Shown here: in pieces, positions 6,706-13,872 of the stretch | How positions within the stretch are numbered: the first letter of the stretch is position 1 | How the letters are laid out: each line of letters begins with the position of its first letter | From: UPXZ01 sp964498765 | Lineage (GTDB): Bacteria; Bacteroidota; Bacteroidia; Bacteroidales; Paludibacteraceae | DNA: 14,181 bases | Direction: 5' to 3' | Assembly (NCBI GenBank): GCA_964498765.1 | Contig: CAZCIU010000071.1 | Coordinates: forward strand, 1-14,181 | Made by a program: the position numbers and the translations under genes | Notes under the pieces: model-generated | What the model was told of the DNA's origin: nothing | The model's database searches: none | The model's input: the letters and a program-made list of their open reading frames with translations, nothing else

Positions 6706-7311
6706 TTATTTCTCTACTTTAGGTTCTTTAATTACTTTTTTCAGCCATGCAGGCACTTCTGAAGTCGGAAACGGAATAAGTGCATTTGGAGTGGATGAAA
6801 GACTGTTTTTTCCACCATGTGGCACGTCTCTATGGCAATCCCAACAAGCTTTTCCGTTGCTTTCCTGAATCATTTTGTAGGTTTGAGTCCCGGTTTTCAC
6901 AAATTCTGTGTTCAGTTGTGTATGGCAACGAATACAGTTTTCCATAATCACGCTAGAACTGGCCGGAATTGCTTGCATTACTTGCGGTTCAAGTCCAAGT
7001 GTGAAAATCGTTGCATGTCGCATTCCATCTTTGGCGTGAAAATAATATTCACGTATAATATTGTCTTTTGGAACGTGGCAGTCATTACAAACTGCATTTC
7101 TGGAGTGAGAACTGTGTTGCCAGGTAGCGTAATATGGACCCATCACGTGGCAATTGACGCATGTGGCCGGGTCGTCAGACATATAACTCCACATCCGCGA
7201 AGCGTAAACAGTAAAAATTCCCATTCCACAAATTACACCTAATATTATAATGGCGAAAATCTTCCATCCACGTGTAGGCAATATCCTATTTATGAATTTT
7301 TTTATTCCCAT
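6706..7311 (-). CDS. nrfH: NrfH, tetraheme quinol dehydrogenase subunit of nitrite reductase (NapC/NirT family)
   Basis: A 201-residue membrane-anchored cytochrome that oxidises menaquinol and passes electrons to NrfA. A single helix (about 17-37) anchors it, followed by four heme sites: CVNCH (51-55), CNDCH (75-79), CIRCH (126-130) and CWDCH (156-160). The first is followed by V-M-G-P, and Met57 fits the methionine ligand typical of heme 1 in NrfH. The Lys/Asp/His-rich stretch around 82-100 fits the region that forms the quinol pocket. The C-terminal tail after 165 is low in hemes and has several prolines. It is the first gene of the nrf operon, preceded by a likely promoter at 7370-7377. 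Confidence 0.95.
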   Translation of the reverse strand: MGIKKFINRILPTRGWKIFAIIILGVICGMGIFTVYASRMWSYMSDDPATCVNCHVMGPYYATWQHSSHSRNAVCNDCHVPKDNIIREYYFHAKDGMRHATIFTLGLEPQVMQAIPASSSVIMENCIRCHTQLNTEFVKTGTQTYKMIQESNGKACWDCHRDVPHGGKNSLSSTPNALIPFPTSEVPAWLKKVIKEPKVEK

Positions 7312-7620
7312 AATTTCCAGTTATTATTATTTGTAAAATGAAATTAGCTGAAACCACTGCTAACACAAACAAAGATAGAAATTTTTCATTAATTCTGTCA
7401 TCCTAAAAACCTGCTTTAAAACATATTTCATTAATTTAGATTTGTTCCAAATAGATTTCAAATAAGATACATCTATTGCACTGATTTTCAAAGCAATAAA
7501 AATTTAATTTGATATGATTAGAGAATAATGTTGTTCAAATATTAAAAAATATAAATTTTTGACATAAAAAATTAAATACTAAAATCATCAAATTTATCGG
7601 ATTTGTTAAAAATTAAATCA
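7312..7620. other. AT-rich regulatory gap upstream of nrfH
   Basis: A 309-base stretch with no convincing gene on either strand. Besides the putative nrfH promoter it holds a 7-bp inverted repeat, AATAGAT (7450-7456) and ATCTATT (7471-7477). Its right arm overlaps a compact AGAT-AC-ATCT palindrome (7465-7474), placed about 90-100 bases before the -7 box. TAAATTTG, read on the minus strand at 7596-7589, is a second possible -7 box without a good -33 partner. The length and the inverted repeats suggest binding of a transcription factor. I cannot name it from the sequence. Confidence 0.5.
7370..7377 (-). promoter_or_regulatory. Putative -7 box of the nrf operon promoter
   Basis: Minus-strand TATCTTTG (7377-7370) is an exact TAnnTTTG match, about 60 bases before the nrfH ATG. 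At the -33 position there is only ATGACA, not TTTG. The promoter therefore looks weak at -33, which would fit activator-dependent expression. Confidence 0.55.
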
Positions 7621-7623
7621 AAA

Positions 7624-7659
7624 AAAAAATGCCGATAAGAATTCTTATCGGCATTTTTT
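7624..7659 (-). terminator. Intrinsic terminator of maeB (perfect palindrome)
   Basis: A perfect 36-bp palindrome centred on GAATTC at 7641/7642. Its arms are AAAAAATGCCGATAAG and the complement, about 16 bp of stem around an AATT loop. Read on the minus strand it follows the maeB stop (7680) by 20 bases and ends in a run of T (complement of 7621-7629). It insulates maeB from the nrf operon. Confidence 0.9.
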
Positions 7660-7679
7660 ATTCATTTTTCAGTAGAAAT

Positions 7680-9983
7680 CTACTCACTAATCCGCTCTAT
7701 TTCGCCTTTTTCAATGCGCTGCTCCACCATCGCATCCAGCACTGCTACGGCGGTAAGGTTGACTATGCTTCTGACAGAACTTTCCACATCCAAAATATGA
7801 ATCGGCTTATTTAATCCCATTTGGATTGGGCCGATTACTTCGCCAAGTCCCATTTCAAGCATCATTTTTTGCACCATATTAGCTGAATTCAAATTAGGGA
7901 AAATCAGCGTGTTAACATCTTTTCCTTTTAATCTGGAGAATGGGAACTTCTTGTCTCTCAGCTCTTTATTAAGCGCAAAATTCACCTGCATCTCACCATC
8001 CATAACCATATTCGGATATTTTTCGTGAAGAACTTTTGCCACTTTTTGCATATTTCCGGCACTTCCATATTTTTCTGAACCAAAATTGGAGTAAGACAAT
8101 AATGCCATTACAGGCTCGTGTGCAAAGAATTTTACTGATTCGTAAGTCAATTTTGCCACATCAATAATAGTATCTGCCGACGGATGTCTATTAAATAATG
8201 TATCTGCAAGGAAAAATGTACCTTTTTTCGTGTTCATGATGTGCATTGCACCGATTGTATTCAGTCCTTCACGCACGCCAATTACAGTTTTTGCAGCTTT
8301 CACGGCATCTTCGTATTTGGTAATCACTCCGGTAATCAGCGCGTCTGCATCTCCGGTTTCTACCATCATCATTCCGAAATAGTTACGCTCATACATCCAT
8401 TCGTAGGCACTTTCAAACGTCACACCTTCCCTACTTCTTTTTTCGGATAAAAGTTTGGCGTAGCGAATTCTGCGGTTCTCTTCACGATCATGTCTGAGGT
8501 TAACTATCTCAATTCCAGTTAAATCAATGCCATTTTCAGCAGCTATGTTGCCGATTTTCTCCTCATTTCCCAATAAAACAGGGAAACAAATACCTTCGGA
8601 CAAAGCTGTTTCTGCTGCACGAAGCATATTTATATGGTTTGATTCGGAGAAAACAACGCGTTTTGGATGCTGGCGAGCTGTGTCGTAAATTCTGCGCAAC
8701 ATCTTGTGATCCAAGCCCATAATTCGGTGCAACTGATGATCATAAGCTTCCCAGTCGGTAATGATTTTCTGTGCTACACCCGATTCAATCGCTGCTTTAG
8801 CTACTGCAGGTGCCACAATGGTCAACAAGCGTGGATCAAGTGGTTTTGGGATGATATAATCTCTGCCAAAACTCAATTTTTTTAATGCATAAGCCGAGTT
8901 TACCACTTCTGGAACAGGTTTTTTAGTCAATTCGGCGATAGCACGAACTGCAGCCACTTTCATTTCTTCGTTGATGCAAGTGGCTCTCACATCCAACGCT
9001 CCACGGAAAATATACGGAAAACCAATTACATTATTGATTTGGTTCGGATGATCCGATCGTCCGGTTGCAAAAATAATATCCGAACGTGATGCCATCGCAT
9101 TTTCATAAGAAATTTCCGGATTTGGATTGGCTAAAGCGAATACAATCGGGTTTTCATTCATACTTTGAACCATTTCTGATGTCAATACATTGGCAACTGA
9201 AAGTCCAAGAAAAACATCCGCTCCATTCACCGCTTCTTGCAATGTATGAATGTCTCTTGTAGTTGCGAATGGCTTTTTTCTATCATTCAAATCAGTTCTC
9301 TTCGTATTTATAACTCCCTTACTATCAGCCATTACTATATTTTCAAGCTTTGCACCTAAAGCCATATATAATCTTGTACACGAATTAGCTGCGGCACCTG
9401 CTCCATTCACTACAATTTTCACATCTTCAATCTTTTTGCCCACGATTTCCAGCGAATTCAGCAATCCGGCAGCGGAAATAATTGCCGTACCGTGTTGGTC
9501 GTCATGCATTATCGGAATTGAAAGTTCTTCTTTCAATCGTTCTTCAATTTCAAAGCATTCCGGAGCCTTAATGTCCTCTAAATTTATTCCTCCAAAAGTT
9601 GGTGAAATGGCTTTAACCACTTCAATAAATTTCTTAGGATCTTTTTCATTTACCTCAATATCAAACACATCAATTCCGGCAAATATCTTGAATAACAGAC
9701 CTTTACCTTCCATAACCGGTTTTCCGGCCGTTGCACCAATATCACCAAGTCCCAAAACGGCAGTTCCATTAGAAATGACTGCAACTAAATTTCCTTTGGA
9801 CGTATAATCATAAGCTTTTGATTCGTCTTTCTCAATTTCCAGGCACGGCTCGGCCACTCCCGGCGAATAAGCTAAGGATAAATCGCGTTGAGAACTATAA
9901 GGTTTGGTAGGTACAACCTCAATTTTTCCCGGTTTACCTTGTGAATGGTAGAGCAAGGCATCTTCTTTGGTAAGTTTTGACAT
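7680..9983 (-). CDS. maeB: NADP-dependent malic enzyme with phosphotransacetylase-like C-terminal domain
   Basis: A 767-residue cytoplasmic enzyme that decarboxylates malate to pyruvate, producing NADPH. The malic-enzyme part covers about 1-420: the catalytic Tyr39 in AYSPGVAEPC (38-47), Lys94 in MEGKGLLFK, metal ligands in NLED (134-137) and HDDQHG (160-165), and the nucleotide-binding GAGAAA at 194-199. The region about 425-760 is a phosphotransacetylase-like domain (for example FLADTLFNRHPSAD). In MaeB proteins this is usually regulatory, binding acetyl-CoA, and not catalytic. The size matches the long MaeB form. The start ATG at 9983 gives the usual short N-terminus. It is transcribed in the same direction as nrf but ends in a strong terminator, so it is probably a separate unit. 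Choice of cofactor is inferred from the family. Confidence 0.95.
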   Translation of the reverse strand: MSKLTKEDALLYHSQGKPGKIEVVPTKPYSSQRDLSLAYSPGVAEPCLEIEKDESKAYDYTSKGNLVAVISNGTAVLGLGDIGATAGKPVMEGKGLLFKIFAGIDVFDIEVNEKDPKKFIEVVKAISPTFGGINLEDIKAPECFEIEERLKEELSIPIMHDDQHGTAIISAAGLLNSLEIVGKKIEDVKIVVNGAGAAANSCTRLYMALGAKLENIVMADSKGVINTKRTDLNDRKKPFATTRDIHTLQEAVNGADVFLGLSVANVLTSEMVQSMNENPIVFALANPNPEISYENAMASRSDIIFATGRSDHPNQINNVIGFPYIFRGALDVRATCINEEMKVAAVRAIAELTKKPVPEVVNSAYALKKLSFGRDYIIPKPLDPRLLTIVAPAVAKAAIESGVAQKIITDWEAYDHQLHRIMGLDHKMLRRIYDTARQHPKRVVFSESNHINMLRAAETALSEGICFPVLLGNEEKIGNIAAENGIDLTGIEIVNLRHDREENRRIRYAKLLSEKRSREGVTFESAYEWMYERNYFGMMMVETGDADALITGVITKYEDAVKAAKTVIGVREGLNTIGAMHIMNTKKGTFFLADTLFNRHPSADTIIDVAKLTYESVKFFAHEPVMALLSYSNFGSEKYGSAGNMQKVAKVLHEKYPNMVMDGEMQVNFALNKELRDKKFPFSRLKGKDVNTLIFPNLNSANMVQKMMLEMGLGEVIGPIQMGLNKPIHILDVESSVRSIVNLTAVAVLDAMVEQRIEKGEIERISE

Positions 9984-10080
9984 AATATAAATAATACAAA
10001 TTACGAATTTTCACTGACAACAATAAAAACTCTATAATTTATTTTGTTATTAATTTTATTTTATTTTTAAAAAACAGTCG

Positions 10081-10088
10081 CAAAATTA
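10081..10088 (-). promoter_or_regulatory. Candidate -7 box upstream of maeB
   Basis: Minus-strand TAATTTTG (10088-10081) fits TAnnTTTG and lies about 100 bases before the maeB ATG. No clear TTTG is found at the matching -33 position, only TTT. The remainder of the 154-base gap is AT-rich, with no other recognisable element. Confidence 0.35.
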
Positions 10089-10137
10089 CACAATATATTT
10101 CAATTTGTAAATATAATTGCCCTAAAACTTACGTAGA

Positions 10138-10824
10138 TTATTTTTCGAAATGGTGGTCGTCCCAGTATCTGCGAAATTGATTTCCCCATTTAAAACCGAG
10201 GCGTTTCATTTCTTCAACAACCGGATGCCCGGGATAGAGCGTTCCATTGACAGTAGTGTCTAAAACAGCTCCTTCCGGAATATTTGGTCGGTGTTTATAA
10301 GGTGATTTCCAGCGAATTGGATTAAATAAAGGGTTGATATCAATCGCCATACCGGTGGAGTGTTTTGACTTGCGTTTGGTATTCATCACATCGCGATAGC
10401 AAAATCCGGAAGAGTTGTTAGCTTCCATTGATTTTATGTCATCCCAATCAAATTTTACTATCGGAACTGCTTGATACACAGTAAATTCATGTTTGAGCAT
10501 AAACTCAAAAATATGCTCAATATTTTTTTCTATTTTCTTGTTTACAAGGAATTGTCCTTTGTGAATTTTTTCGTCGGTGGAAAAATAGCGAACATCGAGC
10601 AAAACTAGCTGATCCAGAATATATTGCGGAGCTCCACTTCCTGCAATAGCTTCCTCAAAACTCATTTCACTGTCAACGATTTCGAGTTCCACTTTATTTT
10701 GAATAGGAATTGTATCAACAATTTCCTCTTTTGCTTCTTGATGATTGTTTTTATTTATGCAGGAAGTAGACAAAAAAACTATAAAACTGAATAAAAGAAA
10801 GGTATTTAATATCTTAGCAGGCAT
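10138..10824 (-). CDS. M15-family metallopeptidase lipoprotein (peptidoglycan carboxypeptidase-like)
   Basis: A 228-residue protein with a lipoprotein signal: hydrophobic stretch 8-18 and lipobox LSTSC, with Cys22 as the lipidated residue. After a linker (about 25-60), the C-terminal half is an M15-type zinc peptidase domain (Peptidase_M15_4-like). Zinc ligands are expected at His155 and Asp162 in KHSTGMAIDINP (154-165), and at His225 in DDHHFEK (222-228), with Trp213 near the site. Members of the family cleave D-Ala or L-Ala/D-Glu bonds in peptidoglycan; which bond is cut here cannot be told. The protein would act in the periplasm, attached to a membrane. Its ATG follows the holA stop by 9 bases, so it is the last gene of that unit. 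The catalytic set is complete and it ends directly after the last motif. Confidence 0.85.
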   Translation of the reverse strand: MPAKILNTFLLFSFIVFLSTSCINKNNHQEAKEEIVDTIPIQNKVELEIVDSEMSFEEAIAGSGAPQYILDQLVLLDVRYFSTDEKIHKGQFLVNKKIEKNIEHIFEFMLKHEFTVYQAVPIVKFDWDDIKSMEANNSSGFCYRDVMNTKRKSKHSTGMAIDINPLFNPIRWKSPYKHRPNIPEGAVLDTTVNGTLYPGHPVVEEMKRLGFKWGNQFRRYWDDHHFEK

Positions 10825-10833
10825 TTCAAATAA

Positions 10834-11853
10834 TTAATGCATTATCTTGTAAATCAACTCTTTGAATAAATCAGCATCGTCGGTTCCGGTGTCGTTTATC
10901 CCTTTGCTTCGAGCATCTGTTTCGCGAATATATGAGATAATATTCATGGTTTTCCAAGCATTGAAAGTATTCGCAGCTTGCACGTAATCTTTCACGAAAT
11001 ATGGATTTACCTTTAATTCCGACGCAACTGCACCCTGGCTTTTATCCGGCATATAATGATAAAGCATCAAATTTGAAAAAAAATTAAAGAGCTGGCTAAG
11101 AACCATTTGAATAGGGTTAGCCTTTTTGTTTTCTCCAAAATAGTTGATTATCCGATTGGCTTTCAGCACATCACGTTTTATCAGTGCATCCTGCAATTCA
11201 AAGACATTAAAATCTTTGCTTATTCCGATATTCTTTTCAATCAGTTCGGGAGTAATTTGATTGGAATTTGCAGGATTGGTAATCAGCAGTTTATCCAGTT
11301 CATTAACGATTTTGGATAAGTCTGTTCCCAAAAATTCGGTCAGCATTACTTCTGCTTTATCGGTAATCCGAACCTGTTTATTTCCCAAATAATCTCTTAT
11401 CCAACCTCCTACTTGATTGTCGTAGAGTTTTTTCGATTCGAATACGATTGCTTTTTTATTTAATTCCTGGAATATTTTTTTCCTTCCGTCAGGCTTTCCA
11501 TATTTATAGCAGAAACATAAAATCGTTGATTTAAGTGGATTTTCCAGGTAAAAAGAAAGACTGTCCCATTCTTTGATTTGCTGTGCTTCTTTCACCACAA
11601 TCACCTGATATTCAGACATCATCGGATAGCGCTTAGCAGCATTTATCACCACATTTATATCCACATCTTTCCCGTAAAGCACCGAAAGGTTGAAGTCTTT
11701 TTCGCTCTCATCCAGAATTTTATCTTCAATAAAATCAGAAATCTGATCGATATAATACGGCTCCTCACCCATCAAAAAATAGATTGGACTATACGCTTTT
11801 CGACGTAAGTCTGACATAATTTGCTCGTAGGATGGTCCGCTTTGTTTTGCCAT
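10834..11853 (-). CDS. holA: DNA polymerase III delta subunit (clamp loader)
   Basis: A 339-residue protein matching HolA, the clamp-loader subunit that opens the beta sliding clamp during replication. The N-terminal segment PIYFLMGEEPYYIDQI (23-38) is the family's characteristic opening. The middle LGTDLSKIVNELDKLL (175-190) is the typical helix linking domains II and III. NPIQMVLSQLFNFFSNLMLY (246-265) belongs to the C-terminal collar domain. The Walker-like region is degenerate, as expected for delta, which does not hydrolyse ATP. It lies between a GNAT gene 28 bases upstream and an M15 peptidase gene 9 bases downstream. Length is normal for the family. Confidence 0.93.
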   Translation of the reverse strand: MAKQSGPSYEQIMSDLRRKAYSPIYFLMGEEPYYIDQISDFIEDKILDESEKDFNLSVLYGKDVDINVVINAAKRYPMMSEYQVIVVKEAQQIKEWDSLSFYLENPLKSTILCFCYKYGKPDGRKKIFQELNKKAIVFESKKLYDNQVGGWIRDYLGNKQVRITDKAEVMLTEFLGTDLSKIVNELDKLLITNPANSNQITPELIEKNIGISKDFNVFELQDALIKRDVLKANRIINYFGENKKANPIQMVLSQLFNFFSNLMLYHYMPDKSQGAVASELKVNPYFVKDYVQAANTFNAWKTMNIISYIRETDARSKGINDTGTDDADLFKELIYKIMH

Positions 11854-11881
11854 AATTTATTTTAGAAAATTCCAATTTTAA

Positions 11882-12409
11882 TTAATACTTCGGATTTATT
11901 TTTGAATATCGAATTTCGTCGTAAATAATACCTTTTTTAGTGATTGATCTCTTGAAAATTGCTTCTTTTTCAAACCCACATTTCTCCAAAACCCGTTGTG
12001 AAGCTACATTATACTCAAATACGATTGAAAAAATCCGCACAATTCCCAATTTTTCAAAAGCATATTTCGTAATCAGATTGACCGCCTGACTTGTAATTCC
12101 TTTATTCCAATGCGGTTCACCAATAAAAAATCCAAGTTCTGCGCTATTTCTATACACATCGGTTCCAATTACCAAACCAATATTTCCCACATATTCTCCC
12201 TGAAACTCAATTGCAAAATTTGTTCTGGGCTCTTCATCCTTAACAATTTCATAAAATTCCCACGCATCTTTCAAAGTGTAAGGACTTGGAAAAGCAACCC
12301 GCAGATTTTTGCTGACATTCTTATTATCAGCATATTCCACAAGTTTTGGAAGGTCATTTTCCGTAAAATTTCTGATGAGAACATTACCATTATTTGAAAC
12401 TAATTTCAT
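11882..12409 (-). CDS. GNAT-family N-acetyltransferase (RimJ/RimL-like)
   Basis: A 175-residue cytoplasmic acyltransferase of the GNAT fold that uses acetyl-CoA. N-terminal LIRNFTENDLPKL (11-23) is the usual first strand and helix. The acetyl-CoA-binding motif A lies around ELGFFIGEPHWNKGITSQAV (91-110), where W101-N-K-G-I-T replaces the more common RGKGIG. N134-V-A-S-Q-R-V-L-E-K-C-G-F (134-146) is the Asn/Ser/Lys-Gly-Phe motif typical of the RimJ/RimL group. The acceptor is not known: ribosomal proteins, other proteins or small molecules are all possible. It lies 68 bases after amn and 28 bases before holA, all in one direction. Confidence 0.85.
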   Translation of the reverse strand: MKLVSNNGNVLIRNFTENDLPKLVEYADNKNVSKNLRVAFPSPYTLKDAWEFYEIVKDEEPRTNFAIEFQGEYVGNIGLVIGTDVYRNSAELGFFIGEPHWNKGITSQAVNLITKYAFEKLGIVRIFSIVFEYNVASQRVLEKCGFEKEAIFKRSITKKGIIYDEIRYSKINPKY

Positions 12410-12477
12410 TTTATATAATTATCAAAATAAATATATCTTCATCATCAGAAAATAACAAAAATCACGGTTCAGACACA

Positions 12478-13251
12478 TTACTCAAATCTCAAATGTTTGA
12501 TTGTACGGCTGTTATTCAGTAATGAGGATAATGATTTCACACCAATTCGCAAGTGTTCTTCCACGAAATTTGCAGTCACTTTTTTATCGCTTTCATCCGT
12601 TTTTATGCCTTCCGGTTTTAGTGGCATATCGGAAACCAGCAATAAGGCACCTGTTGGAATGCTGTTGTAAAAACCGGCTGAAAACAACGTGGCGGTTTCC
12701 ATATCAATCGCCATTGCACGCGTTGTACGCAGGTATTCTTTGAATTTTTCATCGTGCTCCCAAACCCGGCGGTTGGTAGTATAAACTGTTCCGGTCCAGT
12801 AATCTTTTCCAAAGTCGCGGATATTTGAAGAAACTGACCGTTGTAGACTAAACGCCGGAAGCGCAGGAATTTCAGGCGGAAAATAATCGTTGGAGGTACC
12901 TTCACCACGAATAGCAGCACTTGGGAGGATGTAATCACCTATTTTGTTTTTATCGCGCAAACCTCCGCATTTTCCCAAAAACAGCACTGCATGAGGATGA
13001 ATTGCCGAAAGTATATCCATGATAATCGCCGCATTCGGGCTTCCCATGCCGAAATTGATGATGGTAATTCCGTTTGCTGATGCATTGATCATATTTCCGT
13101 CACGGCCAAGCACAGGCACCTCAAACCACTCGGCAAACATTTCCACGTAGTTCGAGAAATTGGTCAATAAAATATAGTCTGTAAAGTCCTCTAATGCCCT
13201 TTTCGTGTAGCGAGGGAGCCAATTTTTAACGATTTCTTCTTTTGTCTTCAT
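12478..13251 (-). CDS. amn: AMP nucleosidase (short, Bacteroidota-type; PNP/UDP phosphorylase superfamily)
   Basis: A 257-residue enzyme predicted to hydrolyse AMP to adenine and ribose 5-phosphate, adjusting the adenylate pool. Superfamily signatures are INFGMGSPNAA (65-75, phosphate-binding loop), FLGKCGGL (91-98), the ribose-contacting AIDMETATLF (181-190, Glu185) and VSDMP (206-210, Asp208 near the base). It lacks the long N-terminal regulatory domain of the E. coli type Amn and matches the short form annotated as AMP nucleosidase in Bacteroidota. The ATG at 13251 is preceded by a short divergent gap shared with the HsdR_N gene; no clear promoter of its own was found there. Other nucleoside phosphorylases are the main alternative, but the sequence is much closer to Amn. 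Confidence 0.88.
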   Translation of the reverse strand: MKTKEEIVKNWLPRYTKRALEDFTDYILLTNFSNYVEMFAEWFEVPVLGRDGNMINASANGITIINFGMGSPNAAIIMDILSAIHPHAVLFLGKCGGLRDKNKIGDYILPSAAIRGEGTSNDYFPPEIPALPAFSLQRSVSSNIRDFGKDYWTGTVYTTNRRVWEHDEKFKEYLRTTRAMAIDMETATLFSAGFYNSIPTGALLLVSDMPLKPEGIKTDESDKKVTANFVEEHLRIGVKSLSSLLNNSRTIKHLRFE

Positions 13252-13289
13252 ATCTCCAAAGCCTGAATTTTAGTTAATTTATTAATCTT

Positions 13290-13321
13290 TTTGAGAAATT
13301 CTTTTTTGAAATGTATCTTTG
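13290..13321 (+). promoter_or_regulatory. Bacteroidota-type promoter of the HsdR_N-domain gene
   Basis: TTTG (13290-13293), a 20-base spacer and TATCTTTG (13314-13321) match the -33/-7 consensus. Transcription would begin near 13326, downstream of the first in-frame TTG (13291). This excludes that codon as the start and supports the ATG at 13366. Confidence 0.7.
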
Positions 13322-13365
13322 TATTTGATTTCAAATCGGAATTTGATTTACAAAAATACAAAAAA

Positions 13366-13824
13366 ATGTTACAACTCAACCTGCCTGCCTCGCAATTTAG
13401 GATTAAACAGACCGAAAAGGGATATTTTATCTTTGATCGGTTTCGGAGAAGGTATGTGAAATTGACGCCAGAGGAATGGGTTCGCCAGCATTTTTTGGTC
13501 TATCTTATTGAAAATAAGGCATATCCCGAAGCGTTGATGGCTGTGGAGCAACAACTAAATCTCAATGGAATGAAAAAGCGGTGCGATGCAGTTTTCTATG
13601 ATTTGCAAGCTAATCCTCAAATCATCATCGAGTTAAAAGCACCAAATATCCCAATTACGCAGGCAGTTTTTGATCAGGTTGCAGTCTACAATGCCAAGCT
13701 GAAAGTGGATTATTTTATGGTTAGCAACGGTTTAGAGCATTACTGTTGCCGTGTGAATACCGAAATTGCCAGCTACGAGTTTTTTGATGGGATTCCGGAG
13801 TACACTACTCTTTTTGCTCAATAG
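13366..13824 (+). CDS. Orphan type I restriction HsdR N-terminal-like protein (PD-(D/E)xK nuclease fold)
   Basis: A 152-residue cytoplasmic protein of the HSDR_N_2 type. It corresponds to the N-terminal nuclease domain of type I restriction R subunits but lacks the helicase part, and no hsdM or hsdS gene is nearby. The nuclease signature looks intact: Asp74 in KRCDAVFYD, Glu89-Leu-Lys91 in IIIELKAP (the D...ExK core), and Gln104-(x3)-Tyr108, the QxxxY motif. The reading frame is open upstream to a TTG at 13291, but the promoter overlaps that region, so the ATG at 13366 after an A-rich leader is chosen. The gene is divergent from amn. Similar short proteins recur near holA in Bacteroidota. Their role is unknown, and repair or recombination is as plausible as restriction. 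Confidence 0.8.
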   Translation: MLQLNLPASQFRIKQTEKGYFIFDRFRRRYVKLTPEEWVRQHFLVYLIENKAYPEALMAVEQQLNLNGMKKRCDAVFYDLQANPQIIIELKAPNIPITQAVFDQVAVYNAKLKVDYFMVSNGLEHYCCRVNTEIASYEFFDGIPEYTTLFAQ

Positions 13825-13836
13825 ATCAGTTTTTCC

Positions 13837-13872
13837 AATTTGTGAAAATTCGTGCAATTCGTGTCATTTGTG
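13837..13872. repeat. Four-copy TTYGTG short tandem repeat between convergent genes
   Basis: TTTGTG (13839), TTCGTG (13849), TTCGTG (13858) and TTTGTG (13867) follow each other with periods of 10, 9 and 9 bases, each flanked by A/T-rich bases. The array lies just after the HsdR_N stop and runs across the stop codon of the convergent alkylation-repair gene. Its role is unknown. Confidence 0.55.

Noticed and set aside
6817..7242. 141-codon open frame on the plus strand
   Set aside because: It is antisense to nrfH, and its Cys/His content simply mirrors the heme-motif codons on the other strand.
9250..9807. 185-codon open frame on the plus strand
   Set aside because: It lies fully antisense to maeB, whose motifs are beyond doubt. 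The product is Ser/Ile-rich with no recognisable motif.
10091..10119. Imperfect inverted repeat as a terminator of the M15 gene
   Set aside because: The arms are almost only A/T with a bulge, and no clean T-tract follows, so it cannot be told from AT-rich background.
13291..13293. TTG as start codon of the HsdR_N gene
   Set aside because: It lies within the -33 element of the gene's own promoter, upstream of the expected transcription start.
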